13,659 bases of DNA from NCBI GenBank assembly GCA_028718405.1, contig JAQULV010000006.1, positions 1 to 13,659 of the forward strand, in the 5' to 3' direction. The notes under the pieces are model-generated. The model worked only from the letters and a program-made list of their open reading frames with translations. It had not been told where the DNA came from and ran no database searches. Shown here in pieces: positions 1 to 8,006 of this stretch; within the stretch, counting starts at the first letter, position 1, and each line of letters starts with the position of its first letter. This DNA is from Smithellaceae bacterium. Lineage in GTDB: Bacteria; Desulfobacterota; Syntrophia; Syntrophales; JAQULV01. The position numbers were made by a program, and so were the translations under genes.

Positions 1-1
1 G

Positions 2-199
2 GCCTTCGATCGTGACGTAATGATGGCTAAATTCAGGAAGGACTTCAACTGGGAGGGACAGATTAATATTAGTCTGGATCCAGTCAAGGCAGGTGACATT
101 CTGGAGCGAAGCGAGAGCGCGAAGGAGGAAGGATGCACTATGTGCGGAGACCTTTGCGCCATCAAGATGGGAAAGGACGGCCTTAATCGGTGTTCCTGA
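2..199 (+). CDS. ThiC/BzaF-family radical SAM synthase, C-terminal fragment
   Basis: This is the 3' end (65 codons and a TGA) of a gene that begins before the window. The readable protein starts AFDRDVMMAKF and carries the C-terminal cysteine motif CTMCGDLC (C-x2-C-x3-C, residues 45-52 of the fragment) followed by AIKMG. In this family the C-terminal cysteines bind the 4Fe-4S cluster that cleaves S-adenosylmethionine. ThiC turns aminoimidazole ribotide into the HMP-phosphate pyrimidine of thiamine; its paralogue BzaF turns the same substrate into 5-hydroxybenzimidazole, a lower ligand of cobamides made by anaerobes. The compact x3 spacing differs from the CSMCGPKFC (x4) form of E. coli-type ThiC, and an extra cysteine sits two residues from the end. 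The fragment cannot separate ThiC from BzaF, so no symbol is given. Its last 17 bases overlap the convergent methyltransferase-like gene. Family call is firm, exact product open. Confidence 0.85.
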   Translation, partial: AFDRDVMMAKFRKDFNWEGQINISLDPVKAGDILERSESAKEEGCTMCGDLCAIKMGKDGLNRCS

Positions 200-1142
200 T
201 TGTGCGCACTGATCCGTCGAGGAGGAGATATTCATATTTGAAGAGATCTTCCACAAACTGGCGGATGACTTCCTGACGATCGGAAAGAATGACCTGCGAC
301 TGGAGTGCCGTTTTTACGGTGTCGCTCCAATTGATCTTAAGATAATCGGCCAAGGGGCCCCGGCGTACGTCATAACCAAACCAGCGCCCGACCCTCTCCA
401 AATGGGAGAATTTGAGACTGTACTCATTGTGACCCTTCAGTGAAATTCTCTCGGGATTTCCGCAATTCGATATTTTTACCCAGTGACGGAGGTCCGATGG
501 CACCTCCGCCTCGCAACTGTGCTCGCACAGAAAGATATAAGGGATGCGAGCATGACACAACTTTTCAAGCGCCAAGATCGCACCGGTATTGAAGTTTAGG
601 GATGGGAGCTCAGGAATATCGAGTTTGTAAGTAGAGGAAAGGCGTATCATCTCCGAGAGCGTTCCGGCTGCCGGACCATGATCTAAGGCGGGACGATCCA
701 CTCCGACAAGGGTCGGAAAATCACCGAGGTTCTCGTTCAGGATGGCCAAATCGAAGTGGCAAAGGAAGGTATCGGCCGTCGTGAGAAAATCCTCATTGAT
801 GAAAGTCGCGCGCTCCGGGGGAAGTAACTTCCTTTGCTGGCCAAGAAGGTAAGGGGAGATATCGAGCATCGTCGCATGAAATTCGGAATTGGCGAGAAGA
901 AGATCACGCATGATATAACCGTATCCCCCACCTATTTCGATGACATCTCGCACTTTCTCAAGGGTAAGGGACCGGGAGAGAAAACGGTAGAGATGTTTAC
1001 CGTAAGAAAAGGGTTCTTGCAGAACGGTCCGGCAGATACTTTCTTGTGGTTCCAGCGCGTTGCAGACGGTAAGCTCCCAGCCCAAGGTTTCGATGCCTAG
1101 CGTGTGATATTCATTGGTGGTGTTGACGAAATATGATCCCAC
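183..1142 (-). CDS. SAM-dependent methyltransferase-like protein (MidA-like)
   Basis: A 319-residue soluble protein with a class I methyltransferase nucleotide-binding pattern: motif I VIEIGGGYGYIMRDLL at residues 67-82, an acidic residue at the end of strand 2 (TMLDIS, D94), and NEDF at 116-119 followed by DLAILNENLGDFPTL at 131-145. The last stretch resembles the NE-x2-D-x-(L/F)-P loop of MidA/NDUFAF7-type protein arginine methyltransferases. The C-terminal part (KFSHLERVGRWFGYDVRRGP, about 244-263) also recalls that group. The substrate is unknown. The start is GTG at 1142, with AAGGA about 8 bases upstream on the minus strand. The gene is convergent with and overlaps the ThiC-family gene by 17 bases, and is divergent from the EF-G gene. 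Fold assignment is from motifs; the MidA link is a distant resemblance only. Confidence 0.7.
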   Translation of the reverse strand: MGSYFVNTTNEYHTLGIETLGWELTVCNALEPQESICRTVLQEPFSYGKHLYRFLSRSLTLEKVRDVIEIGGGYGYIMRDLLLANSEFHATMLDISPYLLGQQRKLLPPERATFINEDFLTTADTFLCHFDLAILNENLGDFPTLVGVDRPALDHGPAAGTLSEMIRLSSTYKLDIPELPSLNFNTGAILALEKLCHARIPYIFLCEHSCEAEVPSDLRHWVKISNCGNPERISLKGHNEYSLKFSHLERVGRWFGYDVRRGPLADYLKINWSDTVKTALQSQVILSDRQEVIRQFVEDLFKYEYLLLDGSVRTIRNTD

Positions 1143-1206
1143 AGCCTTTGTCCTTCAATGTCCTCGATGCGCTTATCGCATTTTTTGGTCCACATGTAAA
1201 TAATTC

Positions 1207-1235
1207 TTGACAAAACACCCGAGAACGAGTAGTTT
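1207..1235 (+). promoter_or_regulatory. candidate sigma70 promoter for the EF-G operon
   Basis: A perfect -35 box TTGACA (1207-1212) is followed after 17 bases by TAGTTT (1230-1235), a 4 of 6 match to the -10 consensus. Transcription would begin near 1242 and give a leader of about 90 bases before the EF-G start codon. It is the best promoter match in the divergent intergenic region, judged by eye only. Confidence 0.45.
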
Positions 1236-1267
1236 CCCCACCTTCATCAAGCGGGCAGTATCCATAT

Positions 1268-1312
1268 ATCCCCCATCCGGTGATGGTTGGCCGATGAGGG
1301 ATTTTTTATTTT
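1268..1312 (+). terminator. terminator-like hairpin in the EF-G leader (possible attenuator)
   Basis: The arm at 1268-1280 pairs with 1291-1302 (CCGATGAGGGAT) through about 12 base pairs with one mismatch (1273/1297) and one bulged C (1278), leaving a 10-base loop. A U-rich run, TTTTTTATTTT, covers 1302-1312, so the polarity is for rightward transcription only. No rightward gene ends nearby: the ThiC-family gene stops at 199 and the gene between runs leftwards. The hairpin therefore lies between the candidate promoter and the EF-G gene. Two other stems would compete with it: CCATC/GATGG at 1273-1277 and 1282-1286, and CGATGAGG at 1292-1299 with CTTCATCG at 1314-1321. The structure was paired by hand without energy calculation. 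Confidence 0.5.
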
Positions 1313-1333
1313 GCTTCATCGAGGAACGGAGAA

Positions 1334-3421
1334 ATGAAAAGCGACATAGGAAAAGTTAGAAACATCGGGATAAGCGCCCACATCGATTCGGGGAAGACGA
1401 CCCTAACGGAGAGGGTGTTATATTACACGAATCGGATTCATGCCATTCATGATGTGAAGGGTAAAGATGGTGTCGGGGCCACCATGGATTCCATGGAGCT
1501 CGAAAAGGAAAGGGGCATTACCATCGCCTCGGCGGCAACTTATTGCGAGTGGGCGGATCACGAGATAAATATTATCGACACGCCGGGGCACGTGGATTTT
1601 ACCATCGAGGTGGAACGTTCTCTGCGTGTTCTGGACGGGGCAATCCTTGTCCTGTGTTCCGTGGGTGGCGTTCAATCCCAATCTATCACCGTTGACAAAC
1701 AGATGAAGCGTTATAACGTCCCTTGTATCGCCTTTGTGAACAAATGTGACCGTAGTGGTGCCGATCCTTTTCGCGTCGTTTCGCAACTGAGAACGAAACT
1801 CGACCACAACGCCGTCGCCATGCAGATACCGATCGGCCTGGAGATGGATTTCATTGGCGTCGTAGATCTAATATCCATGAAGGCAATGTACTTCGAAGGC
1901 GATAACGGCCAGATTGTTCGGCTGGGTGAGATACCGGAGAGCCTCCTGTCCGAAGCGACACAGAAGCGGGAGGAGATGATTGATGCCGTTTCCATGTTTT
2001 CTGACGAGCTTACCGAGCTGATCTTGGAAGAAAAAGAGATCCCCGAGGGGCCGATCATCGAGGCGGTGCGCAGAGGCACGCTGGCAAGGGAACTGACGCC
2101 GGTCTTCTTGGGGTCAGCTTATAAAAACAAAGGCGTCCAACCCCTCTTGGATGCGGTGACCCGCTACCTGCCGTGCCCGATAGATGTCCAGAACCATGCC
2201 CTGGATATGAAAAACGGCGAGTCCGCCGTTCAACTGGAAAGCGATGTGGACAAACCAACCGTCGCTCTGGCCTTCAAACTGGAAGACGGACATTACGGCC
2301 AACTGACGTACATCAGGGTCTATCAGGGAACGATTGCTAAAGGTGCAACGATCGTTAACATGCGCAACGGCAAGAAGCTGAAGATCGGGCGCGTCGTGAG
2401 GATGCACGCGGATCAGATGGAAGATATCGATTCCATTCCCGCCGGCTATATAGGTGCGCTCTTCGGCGTGGAGTGTGCCTCCGGTGATACCTTTGTTTCC
2501 CCCGGGGTAAATCTTACTATGACCTCTATGTACGTTCCCGAGCCGGTCATTTCGCTCGCTATTACCCCGAAGGATAACAAGTCCCAGATCAACATGTCTA
2601 AGGCACTCAATCGTTTTAGCAAAGAAGATCCAACCTTCCGGACTTACGTCGATGCCGAAACGAATGAGACTATCATTGAAGGCATGGGAGAGCTTCACCT
2701 GGAGGTTTATGTGGAAAGGATGCGCCGGGAATATGGAACCGACGTCACGACGGGCAGTCCCCGTGTAGCCTATCGCGAAACCATTACCCAGCGGGCCGAT
2801 TTCAACTACACCCACAAGAAGCAAACGGGCGGTTCTGGCCAGTACGGGCGCATCGCGGGTTACGTGGAACCGTACCCCGATGGCGATTTTTTCTTCGACA
2901 ATGAGATTGTTGGGGGAGCAATCCCGACGCAGTTCATACCCGCTTGTGAGAAAGGATTTCGACAGTGTCTGACAAAGGGGCCGAAACTTGAATTTCCCGT
3001 TACCGGTGTAAAGGTGGTCATCAACGATGGCGCCTCGCATGCCGTTGACTCTTCAGACATGGCCTTTCAGGCGGCCGCGCGGGGCGCATTCCGCGAGGCG
3101 TACCTGAAAGCGAAGCCGGTGATCCACGAGCCGATCATGAAGGTGGTAGTGGAGACCCCAACGGAGTTCCAAGGTGCCGTCATGGGCCTGCTCAATCAGC
3201 GCCGGGGTATCATCGTCGGTGCCCAGGACGAAGGGCCACAGTGCGTTATTGAATCGCAGGTGCCGTTGGCGGAGATGTTTGGCTTTTCGACGGTCTTGAG
3301 ATCGTCGACGCAGGGTAAAGCCCAGTTCACGATGGAATTCTCGCTTTACAGGCAGGTTCCGCAGTCCGTGGCGGAGAAGGTCGCGGAAGAAGTGGCATTG
3401 CGCAAGAAAAGCGCCGCATGA
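1334..3421 (+). CDS. fusA: Elongation factor G, mitochondrial EFG1-like (spdEFG1) type
   Basis: A full-length 695-residue translational GTPase that moves tRNAs and mRNA through the ribosome after peptide bond formation. All G motifs are present: AHIDSGKTT (15-23), RGITI (60-64), DTPGH (82-86), NKCD (136-139) and GSA (260-262). Domain II, III, IV ([22 protein letters not shown]) and V (NQRRG, the AEMFGFST loop) follow in the usual order. The switch I region reads [15 protein letters not shown] and the P-loop has AHIDSGKTT rather than AHIDAGKTT; both match mitochondrial EFG1 and the bacterial spdEFG1 clade of spirochaetes, planctomycetes and deltaproteobacteria, in which EFG1 does translocation and a separate EFG2 does recycling. 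The ATG at 1334 is preceded by GAGGAACGGAG. It is not beside rpsL, rpsG or tuf, so another fusA copy probably exists elsewhere. A P-loop ATPase gene follows closely. Confidence 0.95.
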   Translation: MKSDIGKVRNIGISAHIDSGKTTLTERVLYYTNRIHAIHDVKGKDGVGATMDSMELEKERGITIASAATYCEWADHEINIIDTPGHVDFTIEVERSLRVLDGAILVLCSVGGVQSQSITVDKQMKRYNVPCIAFVNKCDRSGADPFRVVSQLRTKLDHNAVAMQIPIGLEMDFIGVVDLISMKAMYFEGDNGQIVRLGEIPESLLSEATQKREEMIDAVSMFSDELTELILEEKEIPEGPIIEAVRRGTLARELTPVFLGSAYKNKGVQPLLDAVTRYLPCPIDVQNHALDMKNGESAVQLESDVDKPTVALAFKLEDGHYGQLTYIRVYQGTIAKGATIVNMRNGKKLKIGRVVRMHADQMEDIDSIPAGYIGALFGVECASGDTFVSPGVNLTMTSMYVPEPVISLAITPKDNKSQINMSKALNRFSKEDPTFRTYVDAETNETIIEGMGELHLEVYVERMRREYGTDVTTGSPRVAYRETITQRADFNYTHKKQTGGSGQYGRIAGYVEPYPDGDFFFDNEIVGGAIPTQFIPACEKGFRQCLTKGPKLEFPVTGVKVVINDGASHAVDSSDMAFQAAARGAFREAYLKAKPVIHEPIMKVVVETPTEFQGAVMGLLNQRRGIIVGAQDEGPQCVIESQVPLAEMFGFSTVLRSSTQGKAQFTMEFSLYRQVPQSVAEKVAEEVALRKKSAA

Positions 3422-3448
3422 GGGATGAGGGAGGATGTTGTTATCCCT

Positions 3449-3477
3449 TAAACAGGAACAATCAGCCAGCATATTAT
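3449..3477 (+). promoter_or_regulatory. possible secondary promoter before the P-loop ATPase gene
   Basis: TAAACA (3449-3454), 17 bases, then TATTAT (3472-3477) gives two boxes with 4 and 5 matches to sigma70 consensus, just upstream of the preferred start at 3504. If used, it would give the ATPase gene expression independent of the EF-G gene and would rule out the longer start at 3435. The evidence is only this spacing match. Confidence 0.25.
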
Positions 3478-3503
3478 ATCTGAGGGACAGGGAGTACTAC
3501 TAT

Positions 3504-4196
3504 ATGGTAAAGCAAAACCTGCTGTTGCGTAATCCACTGAGGAGTCTGGGATACATCGACGAAGATATCATTCCCGGAGGTAGCTTAGGAGCCGTGTTGG
3601 CCCCAGCCGGAGTGGGGAAGACCGCGTTTCTCGTTCAGATTGCGCTTCATGCCATGCTACGGGGGAAGAACGTCCTGCACGTCAGTCTTCATGATCAACT
3701 GAGTAAGGTGGAGCTATGGTACAAAGAAATCTTCGAACATCTTGCCGCAGAATACGATGCGGCGAAAAAGGCTGCTATATGGGAAGAACTGTCGCCGCGA
3801 AGGTTCATCATGAGCTTCCGTGTCGAGGGATTTAGCGTACCCACTCTCGAGGAAAGGATGACCGATCTGATCGAGCAGGGCATCTTTCTGCCGAAGTTGA
3901 TGGTCGTCGATGGCTTGAAGTTCGACGAGACGGCCGAGAAGACGCTCAGCGCCATCGCTTGCCTAGCTTCCGGGAGAAGTATGCAGGTGTGGTTTTCCGT
4001 TCACACGCATCGGCACGAAGAGTGCGGTAGTCAGGGGATACCCCCATATCTGCGCGGAACGGCGGAATTGCTCTCAGCGATTATTAAGCTTCAGCCCCAG
4101 GATGGTGAGATATTTGTCGAGGGGCTGAAAGGCATGAATGATCACCAGCAGGGGCCGTTGATTCTTGACCCGGCAACAATGCTCTTAAAGAAATAG
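3504..4196 (+). CDS. RecA/KaiC-like P-loop ATPase, function unknown
   Basis: A 230-residue single-domain protein with a Walker A motif APAGVGKT (residues 33-40, first position A instead of G), a VLHVSLHD strand (57-64) and a Walker B-like LMVVDG (132-137). The layout of a short N-terminal lead, P-loop, then 'xxxVSL' strand resembles the RecA/KaiC superfamily. It lacks a second ATPase domain or any recognisable DNA-binding domain. I chose ATG at 3504 because GGGAG lies 9 bases upstream; the longer in-frame ATG at 3435 (23 more residues) abuts its GGAGG with no spacer, which is poor for initiation. The gene follows the EF-G gene by 82 bases (13 with the longer start), suggesting cotranscription and perhaps a translation-linked or regulatory role, which is inference. 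No family name can be given with confidence. Confidence 0.75.
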   Translation: MVKQNLLLRNPLRSLGYIDEDIIPGGSLGAVLAPAGVGKTAFLVQIALHAMLRGKNVLHVSLHDQLSKVELWYKEIFEHLAAEYDAAKKAAIWEELSPRRFIMSFRVEGFSVPTLEERMTDLIEQGIFLPKLMVVDGLKFDETAEKTLSAIACLASGRSMQVWFSVHTHRHEECGSQGIPPYLRGTAELLSAIIKLQPQDGEIFVEGLKGMNDHQQGPLILDPATMLLKK

Positions 4197-4210
4197 AGAA
4201 GCTCTTCTCT

Positions 4211-4585
4211 TCAGGCTAAGCCGATCAAATACAGAAGGTAAATGATCACGCAGCAACTGTCAAACAGTGCCGTGAGGATATAGCCCTTCACAAAAGGTTT
4301 CTTCCTGTTAAATAAGACAAGGGAAACGATACCGACCTTCTCGATGATGGCACCGATCAAGATAGGCGTACGGGCCGAGGCATCATAACCGGCGTAGATA
4401 AGAAGGACGCCGATAGAAAAGACCAGCAAACCCCAGTGACGCGCAAGAAACAGACCGACTTCGTCGTTCAACTCCACGTTATTGAGAAGTCTTAAACTTG
4501 CTTTCGGGGCAAAAAACTGGATGATCGTCGAAGATGTAATCACACCGGTAACGTATAGAATCAGGGCCATGTGTTCGCTGATCAT
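4211..4585 (-). CDS. Small four-helix integral membrane protein, hypothetical
   Basis: A 124-residue hydrophobic protein with four likely membrane helices at about residues 6-25, 51-66, 74-92 and 102-122. Between helices 1 and 2 lies a polar loop (LRLLNNVELNDEVG), helix 2 begins at ARHWGLLVF, and a basic NRKKPF loop precedes helix 4, which suggests that loop is cytoplasmic. No catalytic motif is visible and I do not recognise the function. A very good ribosome binding site, AAGGAGG, sits 5 bases before the ATG on the minus strand. The gene converges on the P-loop ATPase gene with a 14-base gap and is divergent from recC. Confidence 0.75.
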   Translation of the reverse strand: MISEHMALILYVTGVITSSTIIQFFAPKASLRLLNNVELNDEVGLFLARHWGLLVFSIGVLLIYAGYDASARTPILIGAIIEKVGIVSLVLFNRKKPFVKGYILTALFDSCCVIIYLLYLIGLA

Positions 4586-4642
4586 AGGAACCTCCTTGGA
4601 ATCTGATTTGTGAACAGTTGCTTTCTCCCATGAGCAGCCGTC

Positions 4643-4672
4643 TTGTCAAGCTCATTTTCCTCTGCGTAAAAT
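4643..4672 (+). promoter_or_regulatory. candidate sigma70 promoter for recC-recB
   Basis: TTGTCA (4643-4648), an 18-base spacer, and TAAAAT (4667-4672) each match consensus at 5 of 6 positions. Transcription would start near 4680, about 57 bases before the recC start. The same bases read on the other strand give a perfect TTGACA (4649-4644) pointing towards the membrane protein gene, but no good -10 box follows on that side. Confidence 0.45.
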
Positions 4673-4736
4673 CCCTTTGTATATCCCCGGGCGCTTTGTT
4701 AAAAGATGCCATAAATAAAAGGCAGGGGTCTCCGTC

Positions 4737-7700
4737 GTGGCGGGCATGAAATTATTCACCAGCAACCGTCTTGAGGTGCTGGCGGACAGACTGGCAGAAA
4801 TTATTTCGGCTCCATCTTCTTCACCCCTGGAGCAGGAGGTTATTGTCGTACAGAGTCGCGACATGGAAAAGTGGCTATCTCTGGAGTTGGCCACGCGTCT
4901 CGGGATCTGCGCGAATATAGCCTTTCCCTTTCCCAATTCCTTTGTAAACGAAGCATTTCGGACCTTCCTTCCCGATGCAGCGACAGATCCACGCTACGAT
5001 CTGGAAAACCTGCCTTGGTTAATCATGAAACTCCTGCCCCAATTCCTCGGGGAACCGTCTTTCAGCCAAGTCACCAACTACGTACATTCGGAGGCGCAAT
5101 CGTCGCTTGAGGTGGGTCCGTCCCTGCGGTCATATCAGTTAGCTCTTCGCATTGCCTCGGTCTTTGACGAATATCTCGCATTCCGTCCGGAAATAATCAG
5201 GGCATGGGAAAAGGGGACGTACTTGACGTCAGCGGTCCAGATCGAATCATGGCAGCGGGAACTCTGGACCGCATTGGTAGGTGAGGCAGGCGCATCGCAC
5301 AAGGTCCGGATCTGGGAGGAATTTAAGAAGGCAGCTCACGGGCAACCGTCCGGAATTAGGTGGTCACGCGTTTTCTTGTTCGGCATTACGACCTTACCCC
5401 GTTTTCACCTGGATGTATTTGTTGCCCTTGCCCGTCATATTGACGTCAACCTCTTTCTCATGAGCCCCTCATCTCAATTCTGGTTTGACACGAAATCCGA
5501 TCACGAAATCGGGCGCGTCATGGAGAAGATGGAAAGCGAATACGATCAGGGCTACTCGTTGGCGGATCTTTATTTTGACCGGGGAAATACTCTCCTGGCC
5601 TCCCTGGGCGGGCAGGGGAGAGATTTCTTCAGATATCTTCTGGACTGCGAGACGGAGCAGGAGGATCTTTTCGCGGCGACAGATATCTCCAAGAATAGTC
5701 TCCTTGCTGCTATTCAGGACGACATCCTGAATATGACGGATAGAACGGACTTGGGGAGGATGGTTATCTCGGCAGACGACGACTCCCTCAGAATTCATTC
5801 TTGTCACAGTCCCCTTCGAGAGGTGCAAGTTCTCCATGACCAGCTATTGTACTACATGGAGAAGGATCCAGGGCTCCTGCCGAAGGACATTATTGTCATG
5901 ACGCCGGAGATAGATACCTATGCGCCTTTCATAGAGGCGGTATTCGGGGCTGCCGACGAAAAATATAGGATCCCATTTACGATCGCGGATCGCACTTTAC
6001 AGGAAAAACAAACTGCGGGTACGATAATCGACAAAATCTTCATGCTTTGCTGTAGCCGCTTCACGGCCCCCGAGGTCTTTAGCCTTCTTGAGCAGTCGGC
6101 CGTGCGGATGCGTTTTGAACTGTCCGAAAAGGATCTGGAATTGATTCGAAGCTGGATCATCGCGACGCGGATTCGTTGGGGTATAGATGGACAAGACAGA
6201 ACAGTCCTGGGTATACCCGCGGTGTCCGGTAATACCTGGTCTGCCGGCTTGGATCGTCTTCTTCTGGGCTATGCCCTTCCCGGCGAAAACAGGCTCTTCC
6301 GGGGTATTCTGCCGTACGACGGTGTCGAGGGCAATCAATCGCTGGTCCTAGGTAAATTTGTTAAATTTATCCAAATTCTGCGCGAAGAACAGAAATGCCT
6401 CGCTAAACCAAAGGAACTTGCGGAGTGGAGTGCGGCTCTATCCAGACTGGTTGAAAGATTCCTTCCGAGTGACGACGATCAATGGGCGGCGCTCGATGTT
6501 AGAAATCTTACCGTCCGTATCAAATCGCTTGAGAATATTCAGCGGGTCACGGGGTTCGGAGCAAAGATCGGGGTGGAGACGATCCGCCGTCATCTTACGC
6601 TGACAGAGGCCTCAGACGGGAAAGGCTATGGTTTTCTTCGTGGTGGTATAACATTTTGCGGCATGGTTCCCATGCGCAGCATTCCCGCGAAGGTCATCTG
6701 TCTTTTAGGTATAAATGGGAAAAACTTTCCGCGGCAAGATGAGACGCTATCCTTTGACCTGAGAGCTAGATTCCCTCGTCGGGGCGACCGCAGCAGGCGT
6801 GAGGATGACCGTTATCTCTTTCTGGAGACGTTGCTATCGGCGCGAGAAAAACTCTTCATCAGCTATGTGGGTCAATCGATCGGTGACAACGGCCTTATTC
6901 CGCCTTCGGTTCTTGTCGCGGAGCTGACAGATTATATCGAACGACATTTTTGTCAGAGAGAAGGAAACATGCTTGACCGGGTCGTCGTCAGACACCGTCT
7001 GCAAGGCTATGATAAGGCCTATTTCGAAGGAAACGAAGGGATGTTCAGTTACTCGATGCGCGATTATCGGGCAGCCTGCGCAGAACAAGCGTCTCCCCGC
7101 AGGGTGCCGTCATTTGCCGAAGGAAAGCTCTCAGATCCCCCGGAGGCGATGAGGGATGTGGCGCTGGGAGAGCTTCTCGGGTTCTACCGCAACCCGGCGC
7201 GTTACCTGCTGAGGAACAGATTGGTGATGAGTTTCCCGGAGTCGGAAGAAGAATTGCAGGAAAGGGATATCTTGGCGATAGAAGGATTGGAACGTTACAA
7301 GCTGGCGGAGGATATCCTGAAAAGAGAAGTACAAGGCGAAGAAAGGACCCAGGGCGACGCTTTAACGGCAGCAGCGGGGCTGGTTCCATTGGGAGAAGCT
7401 GGAAGCCAACAGTATCACCATTTGGCGGAGGACATACATAGCTTTGCGCTGGCCGTTAAGGGGAGGCTTGCCCACAGCGAGGAAACGTTCAGGGGCTCAT
7501 TGGATTTAGGGAAATTCAGACTTTCCGGTGCGGTGCAGGGAATCGGCCCTCACCAGCTCTTCTTTTACCGTTATGCAAAGCTGCGCGGGTGCGATCATCT
7601 CGATATCTGGATTCGGCTTCTTTTCGCTAACGCGGTCGGGGCGCACCTTACGGCGTGCCTCATGGGAAAAGACGGAACGTGGGAATACGCACCGCCCGCT

Positions 7701-8006
7701 GATCCATTAGCGCCGCTGGAGGTGTTGCTTGACAATTACTGGAAAGGACTTTCACGACCGCTTAGATTCTATCCTGAGGCCTCCTTCGAATACGCGCGGA
7801 GACTGAACAAAGGGGCTTCTCATGCTGATTCACTCGCCGCGGCTAAGAGAATCTGGACGGGCAATGATCATAACGGGGGTGAATCACGTGACCTTTATCT
7901 TGCTCTTTGTCATACAGATAATTCACCCTTCGATGCCGATTTTCAAAAGACGAGCATGATGATTCTAAATCCCCTGTTACTTCATCAGAGTCGGGTGGCG
8001 CGATGA
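4737..8006 (+). CDS. recC: RecBCD enzyme subunit RecC (exodeoxyribonuclease V gamma chain)
   Basis: A 1089-residue protein, close to the 1122 of E. coli RecC, with recognisable similarity along its length: FTSNRLEVLADRLAE (7-21), VVQSRDMEKWL (37-47), HSPLREVQVLHDQL, PKDIIVMTPEIDTYAPFIEAVFG, MRSIPAKVICLLG and RRGDRSRREDDRYLFLE. RecC holds the RecB and RecD motors together, splits the duplex with a pin, and scans the 3' strand for Chi; it keeps helicase- and nuclease-like folds without active sites. I use the GTG at 4737, which has AGGGG 8 bases upstream; an in-frame ATG at 4746 is possible. The stop overlaps the recB start as ATGA, so the two are translationally coupled. Several residues at Chi-reading positions differ from E. 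coli (see findings). Confidence 0.95.
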   Translation: MAGMKLFTSNRLEVLADRLAEIISAPSSSPLEQEVIVVQSRDMEKWLSLELATRLGICANIAFPFPNSFVNEAFRTFLPDAATDPRYDLENLPWLIMKLLPQFLGEPSFSQVTNYVHSEAQSSLEVGPSLRSYQLALRIASVFDEYLAFRPEIIRAWEKGTYLTSAVQIESWQRELWTALVGEAGASHKVRIWEEFKKAAHGQPSGIRWSRVFLFGITTLPRFHLDVFVALARHIDVNLFLMSPSSQFWFDTKSDHEIGRVMEKMESEYDQGYSLADLYFDRGNTLLASLGGQGRDFFRYLLDCETEQEDLFAATDISKNSLLAAIQDDILNMTDRTDLGRMVISADDDSLRIHSCHSPLREVQVLHDQLLYYMEKDPGLLPKDIIVMTPEIDTYAPFIEAVFGAADEKYRIPFTIADRTLQEKQTAGTIIDKIFMLCCSRFTAPEVFSLLEQSAVRMRFELSEKDLELIRSWIIATRIRWGIDGQDRTVLGIPAVSGNTWSAGLDRLLLGYALPGENRLFRGILPYDGVEGNQSLVLGKFVKFIQILREEQKCLAKPKELAEWSAALSRLVERFLPSDDDQWAALDVRNLTVRIKSLENIQRVTGFGAKIGVETIRRHLTLTEASDGKGYGFLRGGITFCGMVPMRSIPAKVICLLGINGKNFPRQDETLSFDLRARFPRRGDRSRREDDRYLFLETLLSAREKLFISYVGQSIGDNGLIPPSVLVAELTDYIERHFCQREGNMLDRVVVRHRLQGYDKAYFEGNEGMFSYSMRDYRAACAEQASPRRVPSFAEGKLSDPPEAMRDVALGELLGFYRNPARYLLRNRLVMSFPESEEELQERDILAIEGLERYKLAEDILKREVQGEERTQGDALTAAAGLVPLGEAGSQQYHHLAEDIHSFALAVKGRLAHSEETFRGSLDLGKFRLSGAVQGIGPHQLFFYRYAKLRGCDHLDIWIRLLFANAVGAHLTACLMGKDGTWEYAPPADPLAPLEVLLDNYWKGLSRPLRFYPEASFEYARRLNKGASHADSLAAAKRIWTGNDHNGGESRDLYLALCHTDNSPFDADFQKTSMMILNPLLLHQSRVAR

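Noticed and set aside
834..1100. Open + frame of 88 codons opposite the methyltransferase-like gene
   Set aside because: It is fully antisense to a gene with clear motif I and a ribosome site, and its own protein shows no family pattern.
183..1142. Methyltransferase-like gene as the O-methyltransferase BzaC of the cobamide lower-ligand pathway
   Set aside because: The neighbouring ThiC-family gene could be BzaF, but this gene is convergent to it, not in an operon, and its motifs look MidA-like rather than like small-molecule O-methyltransferases.
2114..3040. Long 308-codon minus-strand frame inside the EF-G gene
   Set aside because: It is a shadow of a highly conserved gene on the other strand; the length reflects codon bias, and the protein has no recognisable domain.
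4195..4210. Perfect 6-base inverted repeat AGAGAA/TTCTCT between the convergent ATPase and membrane protein genes
   Set aside because: It has a short AT-rich stem and no U-tract on either strand, so it does not support an intrinsic terminator call.
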